From: Drosophila pseudoobscura
Lineage: Eukaryota; Arthropoda; Insecta; Diptera; Drosophilidae
Assembly: GCF_009870125.1 (NCBI RefSeq)
Contig: NC_046683.1
Coordinates: forward strand, 18,237,001-18,301,000
Length of the DNA stretch: 64,000 bases
Direction of reading: 5' to 3'
Shown one piece after another: positions 50,576 through 61,885 of this stretch (position 1 is the stretch's first letter; the number at the start of each line of letters is the position of its first letter). Below the pieces are notes generated by a model. That model saw only the letters and a list, made by a program, of their open reading frames with translations, did not search any database and was not told where the DNA came from. The translations under genes were made by a program, and so were the position numbers.

Positions 50576-51698
50576 CGGCTGTGTCGCCTTCTTTTGGTCT
50601 TTGTCTTTGTCGAACTGCTCCTCCTTCTCCAAGGGAATCCGGCTCCTCTGGCTGCAGATGCGGCTGTCTCTGAACGGATGTCTCGGGCTGCTCGGGTTAA
50701 TTGTACGAGTATTTGCTTTGGTGGCTTATTCGTTTAACACTATGCTGCAACTGCAGACCGATGACGAGGCAACGAGGCAACAGCGGCGGCAACAACAAGA
50801 AATCAAAAAAAAAACAACAACAGAAAAATTCATTAGCAAGCGAACGAATGAACAAAAAACCTTAACTTCTTTGTATCTTTCTTTTTGTATAGCTCTTTTC
50901 TTGTGGGTTCTTTCTTTTGTCCCCTGTTTCGTGGGCTTTTCGTTTCGTTTCGTTTCGTTTTTCGTTACGATTTGGCTCGGTCTCTGATTTCGATTTGTGG
51001 CGCTTAAGTTGTTTCACTGCTTGTGTCTCTGATTGCGTTTTCCTCCGCGTTGGCTTTCCTTTTGCGCTGCCCCAAAAGCTATGCAACGGAAAACGTCAAC
51101 TGTGGAATCCGACTGCTCGTGTATGTGTCTACGTGTGTGTTTCGTCGTAGTATTTGATTGTAGAACGTAGTAGATGGAAACGCAGAGAGAGAGAATAATA
51201 CTGATGGAGAGGAAGAGGGAGAGAGCAAGTGAGTGCGCTAGGGCTCTCGCCTCTCCACTGCCACTGTATGTTCTGTTTTTGCGTGTGTGTGTGTGTGTGT
51301 GTGTGTCCCGTACTCGTTGGTTGTCTTGCGGCTGGGATTTTTTAAAGAATCGCTGTAAATTGCATCGTACATCACCCACAAACTCAATGAGTGGCATCTA
51401 TAACTACACAATTCCATGTTTTCACCCATTTGAAAATGTATCAAGTTATATAATTTCCGCCACCACCCCCCACCATTCTGTAATGGAGTCTCTCATGCTT
51501 CTCTGCCCCCAGCTCTTCGAAAATATCAGCTGCAACTTGGCTCTGGTTTTGGCTAGCTCCATGTCGTATCGTTCGAATCGTTTCGTGTCTTTTCGTTTCA
51601 TTCCGTTCCGTTACTTGGGCCAGCAGCTCCCACGCAAGACCGCAAATATTCACTCCCCCTGCAACAGCCCTCGTCCACATGGGGGCTCTGCGCACGCA

Positions 51699-51736
<38 letters not shown>

Positions 51737-53364
51737 TGAACTCTTTCACGCTCCCATCAGTCCTGCGCAGTGGGGACACTTCTCTCGGATTCAGCAGCAA
51801 AAGGAAAATTGCTTTTGCTTTTTTTCTCTGTCAAATTGGCACAACAAATCGAACTCGATATAAGTTTTCTTTTTCGTTTCTTTGGTTTTTGTGAGAATTT
51901 TGTTATCACTCAGTTTCTCTGTTTATCTGCTCTTTTATTCTCTTCGCTTTGCACTCGCACTTTAACAACAACTTTATGAACAGCAAAAAAAAAGGATACA
52001 ACAATTCTTTAGTTCCGACACAACAAGAACAACAACAAAACAGTTTGGTGGTAATTGAATTCTTCTCTTGTCTCTGTCTCTCTTTCTCCCTCTCGTTTCT
52101 CTCTCTTTCTCCCTCTCTCTGGGTAAGTGTTTGAGTCTCTTTCTCTCTCTCTCGGTAGCTCTCCGAGCCAGGCTGGTGAGAGCGGGAGCTTGGGAGCTGT
52201 GGACTGAGAGTCTCAGTCCCAGTCTCAGTTCCAATCCCAGTTGATGGCTTGGAGAGCTGGAGCTGTAAGTACCTTGCGCTGCGAACGCTCACAAACGACT
52301 GCGAGTGGCACCGACCACATGAGCAACTCGTCGCCTCAAGCGGGCGCCCAGTGGCTTCTGCTCCTTCGAACTCGATTCGACTCGTTGGCGCTGGGGCGCA
52401 CGGCGCGTGCCCAGGATCGATATTAAGCGCGAAACTGGCACGGGGGTGGAATTGGGAATTGGCCTGTGCAATGTAACCTCGTGGATGTAACACCAGCCAG
52501 CGAGCGAAGCCCGAGAAGCAGCAGCAGGTGCTTGGCTGTTGTCGAAACCAGGGTGGTTAAACCGGTTCAAAATCGAACCGAATTCGCGTGGGCTTCCGTT
52601 TAAAAGGAACGTTTCCGGGGAAATGCTGTTAAAGAGGGAATCCCACACACACACACACACACACACAAAACAAGCAGAACAGCGTAGTAACGGCACTTTA
52701 AGGGATTCGAAAATGCCGCCATTTGGCTTCCCTGCCGACGCCATCTAGCTATTGGCTTCAATAAGTGGCGCCAACTATATGACACATGAGTTTATTTAGA
52801 CACAAACCATGCAGCTTCCTCTACATGTCAAAGAGTCAGCTGCTGCCATCTGCTGCTTGGGAGATGTACTATAATTTTTAGTTCTTAAATTTTCCATTCC
52901 GGCGTACGTTTAAATAATAATAATAATAAATATAATAATGAAAAAGACAAATTGTGGAAAAAAAATTGTGTCTGGAATCAGAATAACATTTGTATTAGGC
53001 GTTAATTTTCCAAGTTACTAAATCGAAAAAGCTTTCCTGCATCTGATGTACGTTACTGATGGCGTTTCGTTACCCAATACTGTGGTAATAAAAGTTAAAA
53101 AAACGACTATTAGCCTAGATTGGGCCACTTTTCTGGGATATTTCTTTTAGATAGTAAATAGATAGTATCTTAGAGAGACTTTTATAAATAATAATCTTTC
53201 TTTTGGAGATAAAAGTAAATAAAAATATTTCATATCTAATCCAATTGTATTTCAATCAGGTAAATTGGTTAACTTTCAATATATTTAGACAATAGTATCG
53301 GGACAATACGATAAGGAAATCAGTTTTGATTGACTTTTAATGTTTTTTGGCATGGTAGACCGTT

Positions 53365-53403
53365 TTTATTTTCATTTCAACACTATTATTTTTCGTGTTT
53401 ATT
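53365..53403 (-). terminator. Candidate poly(A) signals of the carrier gene
   Basis: The minus strand reads AATAAA at 53403-53398 and 53370-53365, 177 and 210 nt beyond the carrier stop codon. Correct orientation and distance for a short 3' UTR. Confidence 0.6.
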
Positions 53404-53579
53404 CACAGACAATACAACAAACACATCAAAATGTGTCTTCATTACTCGATCTGATCGATCCATCAAATATTTAGTACCTAGTATGTATCTATATAGCAAA
53501 ATGCTTAGCAAGACGCAAACAAAAAAAAAAAGAGGTCTTAGAATTATGCTGTTGGGGAGGGTCGGATGTTCCACTAGGA

Positions 53580-54329
53580 CTAGGAGTAGTTGTGCAGGAG
53601 GTATTCATAGGAGTACTCGAAGACGAGAAGGAGAATGGCACCGCCGGGTCCCAGGCGCATGATCTTTGGCACGAGACCCTTGTAGAGGGCTCGGAAGCCC
53701 TCCTCCCGGTAGACGGTGGCCATGGAGCTGAGGGTGCCGCGGTATTTGATCTGACCGGGCACTGGCTGTGGTCCCTGGATGCGCGACTTGGCCACGTCGA
53801 AGGGGATGTTCACGAAGCAGGCCAGCGTGCCGGCCGTGAAGCCTATGGCCACCTTGCGCAGGAACTCCAGAGTCTTGTCGTTGTTCTCGGGCACCACGTT
53901 CTTCACGCTGTGGTAGAACCCGAAGTAAACCATGTTGAACACTCCGTTGCGGCCCATAGTCGCGGTCACCCCCTTGTTAAGGCCATTCAGCCCGAGACCG
54001 TCGCGCTGAACAATCCCACGCGCCACCTGGAACGTGCTGAGCATCTTCTTCTGGCGATCCGCCTGCTGGGCAACCTTCACCACCTCGAACGGGTTGACGG
54101 CGATGGCCTCGAGGGTGCCCGCGGTCAAGCCCGCCAGCGAGTAGGTGAGCGGAGTGGGTGTCGGAGATCCGAACTGGAACAACGGCTTCGTCTGCTCGAA
54201 CACCAGAAACTTGATGGCGCGCTTCGGGGTCTCCGCCAGGATCGGTGGCATGATGCCCTTCCAGTACGAGCTGATTCCCTCCTGTCGATACATCTTTGAG
54301 AAGCAGTCGAAGACGCCATTGTAGTGTAC
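53580..54329 (-). CDS. CG5254: Carrier gene exon 2
   Basis: Begins VHYNGVFDCFSKMYRQEG after a TTTCAG acceptor, carries the second and third carrier repeats and ends YEYLLHNYS then TAG. Confidence 0.94.
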   Translation of the reverse strand, partial: VHYNGVFDCFSKMYRQEGISSYWKGIMPPILAETPKRAIKFLVFEQTKPLFQFGSPTPTPLTYSLAGLTAGTLEAIAVNPFEVVKVAQQADRQKKMLSTFQVARGIVQRDGLGLNGLNKGVTATMGRNGVFNMVYFGFYHSVKNVVPENNDKTLEFLRKVAIGFTAGTLACFVNIPFDVAKSRIQGPQPVPGQIKYRGTLSSMATVYREEGFRALYKGLVPKIMRLGPGGAILLLVFEYSYEYLLHNYS

Positions 54330-55636
54330 CTGAAAGAAAGATGATAAGAGATGGTTAGGCTGCTGTCGCTCTTTCTCTTAATATATAATATAGAAATATA
54401 TGGTATGGTGCAAAGATCTTTCGATATTCTCTGCTGATCTGTTGATATATACTCTCAGCTCTTTGCCCACGGCACGCAAGGCTGCCACAGACTGGACAAC
54501 TTTACGAAAACCGAGTGCATTGTCCCACATTTCTTCTGTGCTTGTTTCCCCCTTCTGTGTGACACTTTGAGTTTTTTTCTTTTGCATTTGCTTGCATCCA
54601 TAAATTTATTTAATCTTCTTCTACTACGAATATATGTACATATGTACGTACATATATGATGCAGGGGAAAATAAAATTCCGTCTCGAAATAAAGATATTG
54701 CTTTGTTTTGCCGGGAAGACTAGAGAAAAGCTTTTCCACACTCGATCCTCACTGCAGTCGGGATTCTGCATATCCCTTATAGCCCCTATATCTATCCTTG
54801 CTCCATATTTAACTTTCACTTGCCAAAAATCTTCTACTCAACCAAAGAATTATCAGCTTAATGGTTTTACGAGGTAACCCAAAGATGTAGAAAACATTCT
54901 CATAATAACTCCGATTAGATAAGCAGTGTGGGTTTGCTAGCAATTCAACATAAGACATTTCCATCCCCAAACTTTGAGTCTGTTATCATGGGTACCAAGG
55001 AACACGCGTCCAGTGCTGAACATACGAGACTACGCCTACAGCCCTGCCGGAATCGAAAGTTTTTAGTTTTCCATTTCGATTGTTGGGGCCCTGTGCTCAG
55101 TCAGAGGGCCGGACTCGGCGTGTCTGGCATGGGCGTGGGGTCGGGTCTGACGCGACTGATAAGACGCGCGACACGACTGTCGGCTGTGGTCGTTCCGTTC
55201 TGTTCGGAGCAGTTCTTGGGGCTGATAAATATGGGTTGCCCATCGAGGGAATGTCAACCCGGAAAGAGAGAGAAACAGAGCGAGAGAGAGAAAGAGAGCA
55301 AGAGAGCATAACTATCTGTGGATAATTTTGGAAAGTCTAGACTTGTCTGGCGAGTGGTTCGTGGTGGGTGGGGCGTGACCTTGCTGTGCCCTTTTCCAAA
55401 CGCCAGCTGTGAAAACAGCTGGCACTGGCGGATACCAGTACCAAAGTACTTACCTCAGTGACGGCAGTGACGGCACTGACGGCCGGTGTTGCTTGGATCT
55501 GTATGCGCGTCTTGACCACGTCCAGTGGCTGCATGATGCAGACCTCCAGGAAGCCGGCCGATCCGCCGGCCAGCACCTGGAAGGCGGCACGCTTCGCTGC
55601 CGATATATCATGTGTCTGCACGCCCTGAGAAGTCAT
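53580..55636 (-). CDS. CG5254: Mitochondrial 2-oxodicarboxylate carrier (SLC25A21-like), two exons
   Basis: Exon 1 (55454-55636, 61 codons) and exon 2 (53580-54329, 249 codons plus TAG) join in phase 0 across a 1124-nt intron with a GTAAGT donor and TTTCTTTCAG acceptor, giving 310 residues (family about 300). All three solute-carrier repeats are present, with signatures PLDVVKTR (37-44), PFEVVKVA (141-148) and PFDVAKSR (237-244). The stretch PPILAETPKRAIKFLVFEQT matches the oxodicarboxylate-carrier branch. Known family role: exchange of 2-oxoadipate and 2-oxoglutarate across the inner mitochondrial membrane, linked to lysine and tryptophan breakdown. The symbol is the D. melanogaster orthologue as I recall it. 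The last codons of exon 1 (AVSAVTAVTE) are a small imperfect repeat. The 235-codon plus-strand frame at 53592-54299 is its antisense shadow. Confidence 0.93.
54330..55453 (-). other. Carrier gene intron
   Basis: 1124 nt. Contains a GA run at 55262-55307. No other feature seen. Confidence 0.85.
55454..55636 (-). CDS. CG5254: Carrier gene exon 1
   Basis: MTSQGVQTHDISAAKRAAFQ onward through the first transmembrane helix and the first carrier signature, ending ACTGAG before GTAAGT at 55453-55448. Confidence 0.92.
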
Positions 55637-55664
55637 CTTTTGCTTTCAGTTCTGGTCAGTTCTT

Positions 55665-55672
55665 TATCGATA
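55665..55672. promoter_or_regulatory. DRE motif (TATCGATA) upstream of the carrier start
   Basis: A perfect palindromic TATCGATA lies 29-36 nt upstream of the carrier ATG. In Drosophila this is the DREF-binding core element of many housekeeping and mitochondrial promoters, which suits this gene. The transcription start itself is not resolved. Confidence 0.6.
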
Positions 55673-58600
55673 CGAACGAATTTTTCAAACTTAGAATTTC
55701 AAGTGGCTTGTGTTCAGTGGTGCTTCAGTCAGTGCTCACTTTGTTATCCGATTGCAAGTGTCGGCGACAGGCAGTAGTACAAAAGCAGCACTCACAGCCA
55801 GAAGAACAATCGGGAAAAAAAAAGTAAATAATATTAACTAAATGATATGTGGAACGCTCTGGGGCCGCCGCACGCTTCGAGAACGCAATTCGCACTGCGC
55901 GCGGCGCCGAAGCAGCTGCCGGACCCGAACCGTAGGTCGCGGCAGAGGCCGAGCCCCGTCCGAGCAGAGGAATTCGGTAAATCCAACAGGGGTTTGGTGG
56001 TTCAAGGGGGTGGCGAGGTGTGCTGGAACGGGGTCGGGGCTAAGCTTTCGCCGGAGAACTGAGAACAGCGAACAGAGAACAAATAACCGGTAGTGGCATG
56101 TGCTGGAAGTGCTCGCCGGGTGGGCTGTCGCTAATTGAATTTGCCGATTCGATCGTGCGAAAAGCTCTTCTCTTGCCTTAGATTCTGATTATGGTTCTCT
56201 CAGATCGCTGAAAAAGCTGCAAAGATCTATCTGAAAGATACACAGAGAGCAAGCTCTTTTTTGGGCAGTGGCTGGTGTGGGAGGGACTGGGCGCAGGGAA
56301 CTGTCAATGGAAAATTTTGATGAACCTGAGGGAGCTTCTGCAACGCTTAGAAAACCCGTACAAGTGACTGACTATCTAGCTGTCTCTCTTATGATAAAGA
56401 GATTAGGAAATCGATGTACGAGTGGAATATACCAGAGAAATAAAAACACAATTCGGTTATCTGTAAAATAGCTGAAGCACGAACGAGCATGAACGACATT
56501 TAACGAGTGAGTGGCTGCAGGTCCGATGTGTGAAAAGATAAGATAGAGAAAGGATAGCAGCTAATTATATAGGGATATATAGATAGATAGATAGATAGAT
56601 CGACAGATAGATAGATCGATAGATAGATAAAAAGATTGATTGATTGATTGTGTAATATTATGTTAAATGAAGCGACAAACCAGACATTCAAAATGCCTTC
56701 TATCCATTCGCTTATGTCATTCATCCTTCTCTCCTCTTGAAGATATCTTCTTTTGATTTGTACGAGTAATCGTGTGTCCGTCTTTCGTTATCAGATGTCA
56801 CATGCCAAAGATCTCCTTAGAACCAAAGTGGTATCTCAAGAGCCGTCAAACATGCTTAACATTTCTTAAAGAAACGTTTCCATTTATCCACTAGCTCCTT
56901 CTTCACCTCCGGATAAGAATCTCTACACCTGAGCACCGGACCAGACCAGACCAGCCCGGGCAATATTGCATCCATTAGATAGCTTATCTGTGCATCGCAT
57001 TAACGATGTTCCTCACCCATGTAAATACCCGTAAGCTCAGAGACAAACAGATAGACAGAGAGAAAAAGAGAAAGGGAGAAAGGTAAAAACAATGAACAAA
57101 CAAATCGTTTGACATTTTCCACATCTGTCAGAGCGCAAGTGTAGCCAGAGCGTGGTTTTATCTTTGGATGGAAGATGTATCTGCATCTGGTCATCCGCTC
57201 ATCTGTTGATCTAGCTAGGGCTCTTGATTGGTTTATTGTTCATAGCTCACTGCAGGCCGGACATCAATCAGAGAGATCGGCCATGGAGCCACGAGATACT
57301 CGTCTCGTCGATTGAGGACAACTTTCATTTACATAAAATGCATTCTATACCAAATTGATAGAACAAATTGTTGGTGTCAAAAATGCTCCCACCCTTTCGG
57401 CCTTTCTGCCTTTCGGCAAGATGGAGAACCTTTCAGACTATTCCTATGATTTAGATGCCTTTCTTTTGGCTCCCCCAACTCTGCATCTGCATCTGCATCT
57501 TTGTCCATCCATCAGGGTTTGTATGTGTGTGTGTGTTTTATGATTGTCCAAATATTTCTGGCTGTTAATTATAGGCACGAGTTGGCGTGACTGATAAATA
57601 CATAGATATATACGTATAGATGAACAGATACGAGTAGATGTGGTTGTGGATGTGGATGCATGGATGTGTGGAATTTAAGATATTTACTTCAACTGCAGAA
57701 CCGAACCTCAAATTAAGCCAAGCGTTTAGGGGCTCTCAACTGGGACTGCGACTGAGACTAGAACAGAGGTTGAGGCTGAGGCTGAGCCAAGAGAGTCTCC
57801 GAATCGAAAGTCTCCGACACTTGGGGAATTTAAAACGCATTAGAAGCCATTAAAAGCGAATTAATCCAGGGAGCTCTCCGCACGGAGTGACCTGAGCTGA
57901 GCAGGAACTGCCCAGTCCCTGGCCTAATAATCTTGTCAAGTCACGCCATCAATTGAGTCCAGCTGGGCGATCCTCAACGGCAGCTAGCTATCCAACAAGA
58001 ATAAAACAATACAAGGCAAGGGCATGAATGGATCGAACTCTGAATGGATCGGACACCGATTGAGGCTGGGAAACTCATTTCGCTTGGGCAATTTCTCGTC
58101 TTTCTCTTGATCTCGACTGCAGATGCACAGAGCACAGAATCCCTGCCACGAAAATGAATTTTCTCATTCTGTAATTAGCCCGAGTTTTACAAGCGCTACA
58201 TGTGGCATGCACCATGCAAGCGCCGATTGATCGATCAAAGCCGCGATACAGGCTAATAAATCATTTTTCCATTTTCCATTTCCCAGTGTACGTACATATA
58301 CTAGTGAGTACCGTACCCATCTTCCCATTGGCCCATAGGCCCATAGGCCCATGGGCAGTTCCAAAGTGAGAACTCACGATCGCCCGGGGCCGTCTGTCCG
58401 CCGCGGCGGTTCGTCTGTCTGTCAAAGGCTATTAACCCCATTTTTGGGTAGAACGTTCCACTTGTTCCACACTTGCGCGGCTCCCAGCTCGGGCCCTGAG
58501 AAACAAGTTGCCCCAAAGGCCAAGGCAGAAACCAGAGCGCAAAACGAAACCCAGAGAGGGGATAGGTTGAAGGTTGTTTAGAACCGCTGATCATCAAAGA

Positions 58601-59041
58601 ATCCCCCAGAATTTCACTTCCAAAGGAGAGTGGGGGGAACCATCGCAGGCATCAGTTAAGAGTGTTTTGATTAATCTCAGTTTTGACAGCTGTCCAGGCG
58701 ATGATTCGGAAGGAGATGGAGATGGAGATAGAGATAGAGCTGGCAGCTGTACGACTACTTACAGCCAGAAGCCTCTAATCTATGCTAAGGGGATCCTAGA
58801 AAAGCAACAGATCCTCTTAGAACCGTTCGAATTGGAGCAGATATTGAGGCTCCTTCTACCCAGCTCGGAGTGGGTTGAGACTTGACCCACTGTGTTACCC
58901 ACCTGGCAACTGGCTCATGACCCACTCCGAGCCCAGAACGAGTTGTGCGATTTTCGCCCAAAACGAAAGTAAGTTACGGCATAGTCCAACCGGAACTCAA
59001 AATGAACCCAATCCAACCATAGCCCAGCCCAACGTGGACCG
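55673..59041. other. Intergenic region between divergent genes
   Basis: Lies between the minus-strand carrier and the plus-strand gene at 59082. Includes a GC-rich block at about 55850-56090, a GATA/ATAG microsatellite at about 56577-56632 with ATTG units after it, and a CATCTG run (57481-57500). No coding sequence is supported; frames of up to 103 codons at 58574-58885 have no recognisable features. Confidence 0.65.
56577..56632. repeat. ATAG (GATA) microsatellite
   Basis: About thirteen tetranucleotide units, interrupted by GATC and GACA variants. Confidence 0.85.
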
Positions 59042-59048
59042 TATAAAG
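59042..59048 (+). promoter_or_regulatory. TATA-like box before the first orphan secreted gene
   Basis: TATAAAG 40 nt upstream of the chosen ATG. If used it would leave a leader of only about ten bases, so it may be chance. Confidence 0.3.
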
Positions 59049-59081
59049 CCATGGGCTTACTGTCCCTCGTTGACCATTCAC

Positions 59082-60397
59082 ATGGAGGCGATTGCCACTT
59101 GGACACTGGCCCTGCTGCGGCTAATGCAGCTGCTCCACTGGAGCACTGCCTTGGGACCCTACGCCCTAGGGGCGGAGCAGCGCCCGCTTTGGATACTCGA
59201 GGATGGGCTGGCGAAGAGGCAACGAGAAGAGCGCGCGGAGGCGGACTATGCGACCACCACCAGAAAGCCCGTAGGATGGCGGCGACATACTCAGGAGCCG
59301 GGCTCCATTACCTTCCTGGTGCGCCACGAGGAGCGTCCCGCTGCGACTCGTGCTGTTGCTGCCTCGCTGCCCCAGCGACGGTTCATGATGCCGCAGCGCC
59401 TGCAGCTGCCGCACCAGTATGTACAGCAGCGCAGAGCGAGTCCGAGCAGGACCCGAAGCCTCCGCAGGCTGAGCCATCAGCGCCGGCACCTACCCGTCTT
59501 CGACAACGGGCCGGGGGACAATGCCCTGGCCGGGGCAGAGCATCCCATCTTCATTTACAATGGGACCAGGGGCGAGATGATCCTGAACACTATGCTGAGT
59601 GGCCAGCGCTATCCAATGCAGGAGCCGGTTCCCGGCCAGGTGCTCTATCCCCCCTCGACGCCCATGTTTCGGCCCAAGCCAATCGTAGAGCGGTTCCGGA
59701 TGCCCGGCCAGCGCCAGCTGCTTAACCTAACCCTCATTCCTTTCTACGCACACGAGGCGATCACCAGCACCAGCAGCACAACCACGGAGCTGCCACCGAC
59801 CACGCCATTGCCCACGTCCTATGAGACGCAGCTGCCGCGAAGCCAAAAGAAACGGAAGCGGAAAAAGGCAAAGCAGTACAACGCCTTCCACTCGCCCCAG
59901 GAGGTAGTCCAATGGCAGTCGGTGCTCCGGCGATCCACTGGAGACAACCACCGCCACTCCTCAGGCTCGGATGCAGAGCAGCAGCTGGAAGAGGAGGAAG
60001 AGCCCCAGGAGGAGGAAACACAGGTGCAGAACTGGCTGACAGAGGATGATCCGCCCGAGGCTGTGGAAGAGGTCGAGCAGCAGGAAATATCCACCTCAAC
60101 CAGCGTCAGTCCCTTCCAGATCGTGTATTTCGATGAGAGCCTGGAGCGACCCGAATCTGACGCGCTGGACAGCACCACTATCTCCCCACCGCAGCGACTG
60201 AGCTCCCGATATGCCCTGAAGCGGGAATACTATGCCTTTCCAGTCTACACGCTGGGCAAGCTGCTCCAGCCGCAGCACCAGTCCCAGTCCCAGCTTCAGA
60301 TTGAGTCCCAGGTGGAGGAGAAGCAGGAGAAGATCGAACGATCAGCGAGGAGCTCCTCTGAGCAGGCCCCCAGCACTTGGTTCATCCTGAACTCGCG
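59082..60397 (+). CDS. First orphan secreted gene, exon 1
   Basis: 1316 nt ending AACTCGCG before GTAAGT at 60398; the Arg codon is split CG|G. Confidence 0.78.
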
Positions 60398-60567
60398 GTA
60401 AGTCTTGAAAGGGTCTGGGGCCAACGCACTCCCCAACGATCTCAATCTGCTCCTTGATCTTCAGGTACAAGGGACCTCATCACCGATGGCCGGGAATGGG
60501 AACGGACAACCATACCAAGTACTACACATCCAAGTACATAGAGAGTGCATTCAGACCACGAAGATAG
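59082..60567 (+). CDS. Unrecognised secreted Pro/Glu-rich protein, two exons
   Basis: Exon 1 59082-60397 and exon 2 60465-60567 join across a 67-nt GTAAGT...TTCAG intron into 472 residues and a TAG stop. The frame is open upstream to 58875, but the ATG at 59082 is preferred because it begins a signal peptide (MEAIATWTLALLRLMQLLHW). Then come a basic region, N-glycosylation sequons (NGT at 160, NLT at 215), a Ser/Thr/Pro stretch (ITSTSSTTTELPPTTPLPT), a very basic KKRKRKK (256-262, possible proprotein cleavage site), a Glu-rich block (EEEEEPQEEE) and a Gln/Ser-rich part. Exon 2 gives a Tyr/His-rich tail (NHTKYYTSKYIESAF). AATAAA follows at 60591. Reading as a secreted or extracellular-matrix protein is inference; I recognise no domain. 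Confidence 0.78.
60465..60567 (+). CDS. First orphan secreted gene, exon 2
   Basis: 103 nt after a TGATCTTCAG acceptor: YKGPHHRWPGMGTDNHTKYY and so on to FRPRR then TAG. If the intron were retained, translation would stop at a TGA five codons past the exon. Confidence 0.75.
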
Positions 60568-60590
60568 TGTATAGTGTTTTAAATGTAGCA

Positions 60591-60596
60591 AATAAA
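60591..60596 (+). terminator. Poly(A) signal of the first orphan secreted gene
   Basis: AATAAA 24 nt beyond the TAG stop, implying a very short 3' UTR. Confidence 0.75.
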
Positions 60597-61679
60597 GACT
60601 GTACAAAATCACGTGGAAGTGATATACTCGTGGAGGAGTGGAAGGAGTCCGACTTAGATCAAAGATGTCATTGTGTGGACTCCCTGAAACTCATGAGAAT
60701 TATGACAATGATTCTGATGATCATTAACGCCTCTCCAAAATACACATTTTAGACCAAAGAAAGATCTTCCCTTGAGACAGTTTAGATGGTAATAGTACCC
60801 TAAAGTAGAACAGTCATACAAACCATAAAGAGCAGCCATAAATTCCTGGGGGACACAAAGAGTGGTACGATCTTGCTTTGGAAAGTGATCGTAAACCGGG
60901 GATCGGGGAATGGACTCTAAAGAAAGGGCGTGGAAGAATGGAACATCTCTATTGGGTGACCCATGAATGACATACACACCCAGTTGCATAACCATAGCCC
61001 CATCGGGCTGTGCGAAAGAATGCCCAATGCAGGGCAGAGGCCTCGTCGGGCAGGCGTATGACCCAAATTCCTGAACTCCGAATCAGAATCAGAAAGAAAA
61101 ACAAATTTCAATGTGTTAAAAAGCAAGACGGAAAACAACAGCAGCAGGGGGAAACTTTTCGGGTGTGGTGGGAGGGGGAGCCCGGGGAAAAGTCATCAAC
61201 AAATTTTTATGGCCAATCGAATGGTGTGCGGTGCGGTGCGGCCCTTTCAAGCGATCCCCATCGAAGACCCTTCGAGCCGTGCCCCCTTCCCTTTCCCCGC
61301 TCGCTGCTGGCTGCAAAGGTATCTCTTGTACCTCCCGTACCTCTAGGCCGACCAGGCATCGGATCCATCATTCATTCAATCATTTTGTCAATGATGTGGC
61401 TCTCCATGCTGGACTGGACGCACGTTCATTATTATTATTGATTTCCCAGCTTAGTTTTCGCTCTGCCCAACACGGAGACTCTTCAGGGCTGCAATTAATT
61501 TTCTCGTTGTTCTACGAGCTGTGCCTCCAACTCCAGGCAGAAACCCGCTTGGCCTGGTGTCGGCCCTTTATGTTCTAGCCAGCCCCACATTGCTGTGGGG
61601 CAGTCAAAGACGCTGCTGAGCCTACACCCATCCCCATCCTCACTCCAATCCCATATGTCGGCTGATCCGAGATGGTGGC
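60597..61679. other. Intergenic region between the two orphan secreted genes
   Basis: About 1.1 kb of unique-looking sequence. Open frames of up to 143 codons are present on both strands, with no recognisable protein features. Probably 3' flank of one gene and promoter region of the next. Confidence 0.65.
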
Positions 61680-61687
61680 TATAAAAG
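61680..61687 (+). promoter_or_regulatory. TATA box of the second orphan secreted gene
   Basis: TATAAAAG in GGCTATAAAAGCTCGG, a near-consensus TATA box 178 nt upstream of the chosen ATG. It predicts a transcription start near 61710 and a leader of about 155 nt. Confidence 0.65.
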
Positions 61688-61864
61688 CTCGGGTCGCGAC
61701 TCTTTCTGGCCTTAGAACAAAAGCAACAGCGAACGCGAGTGGTTCTCGAGCAGATACCCGATAATACAGAACGATTCACAGATTGTTTTTGTTGGTTTTT
61801 TTTTTTTTATTACACTCCCAAAGGATACGGGACTCGTCCTAGTGAAGTGCATTGCAAATCTAAA

Positions 61865-61885
61865 ATGTGGCAACAATATTTTGTG
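61865..61885 (+). CDS. Second orphan secreted gene, exon 1
   Basis: Seven codons (MWQQYFV) then GTATGT. Chosen because it completes a signal peptide with exon 2 in phase 0 and lies downstream of the TATA box. Confidence 0.7.

Larger units (their letters stand above)
50501..53579 (-). other. Appl 5' region and gap to the carrier gene
   Basis: Directly upstream of the Appl start the mRNA-sense strand carries six GCACA-type pentamers (50546-50575), then about 2 kb rich in GA/CT (51703-51731, 52076-52155), TG (51283-51306) and CA (52646-52668) runs. The Appl transcription start must lie here or further upstream, but I could not fix it: no TATA box stands out and Inr-like words are too common. 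The GA runs would suit GAGA factor. 52840-53360 is AT-rich and unremarkable. Confidence 0.55.

Noticed and set aside
53592..54299. Plus-strand open frame of 235 codons
   Set aside because: It lies exactly antisense to the conserved carrier exon 2 and arises from its codon bias; His/Glu/Leu/Gly-rich composition with no family resemblance.
58875..59081. In-frame upstream extension of the first secreted gene (start at MRLDPL)
   Set aside because: It would place the signal peptide 69 residues in; a TATA-like word within this stretch also argues that it is not coding.
59051..59725. Plus-strand open frame of 224 codons, Ala-rich
   Set aside because: Overlaps the first secreted gene in another frame. 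The other frame has a signal peptide, a clean splice donor and a poly(A) signal.
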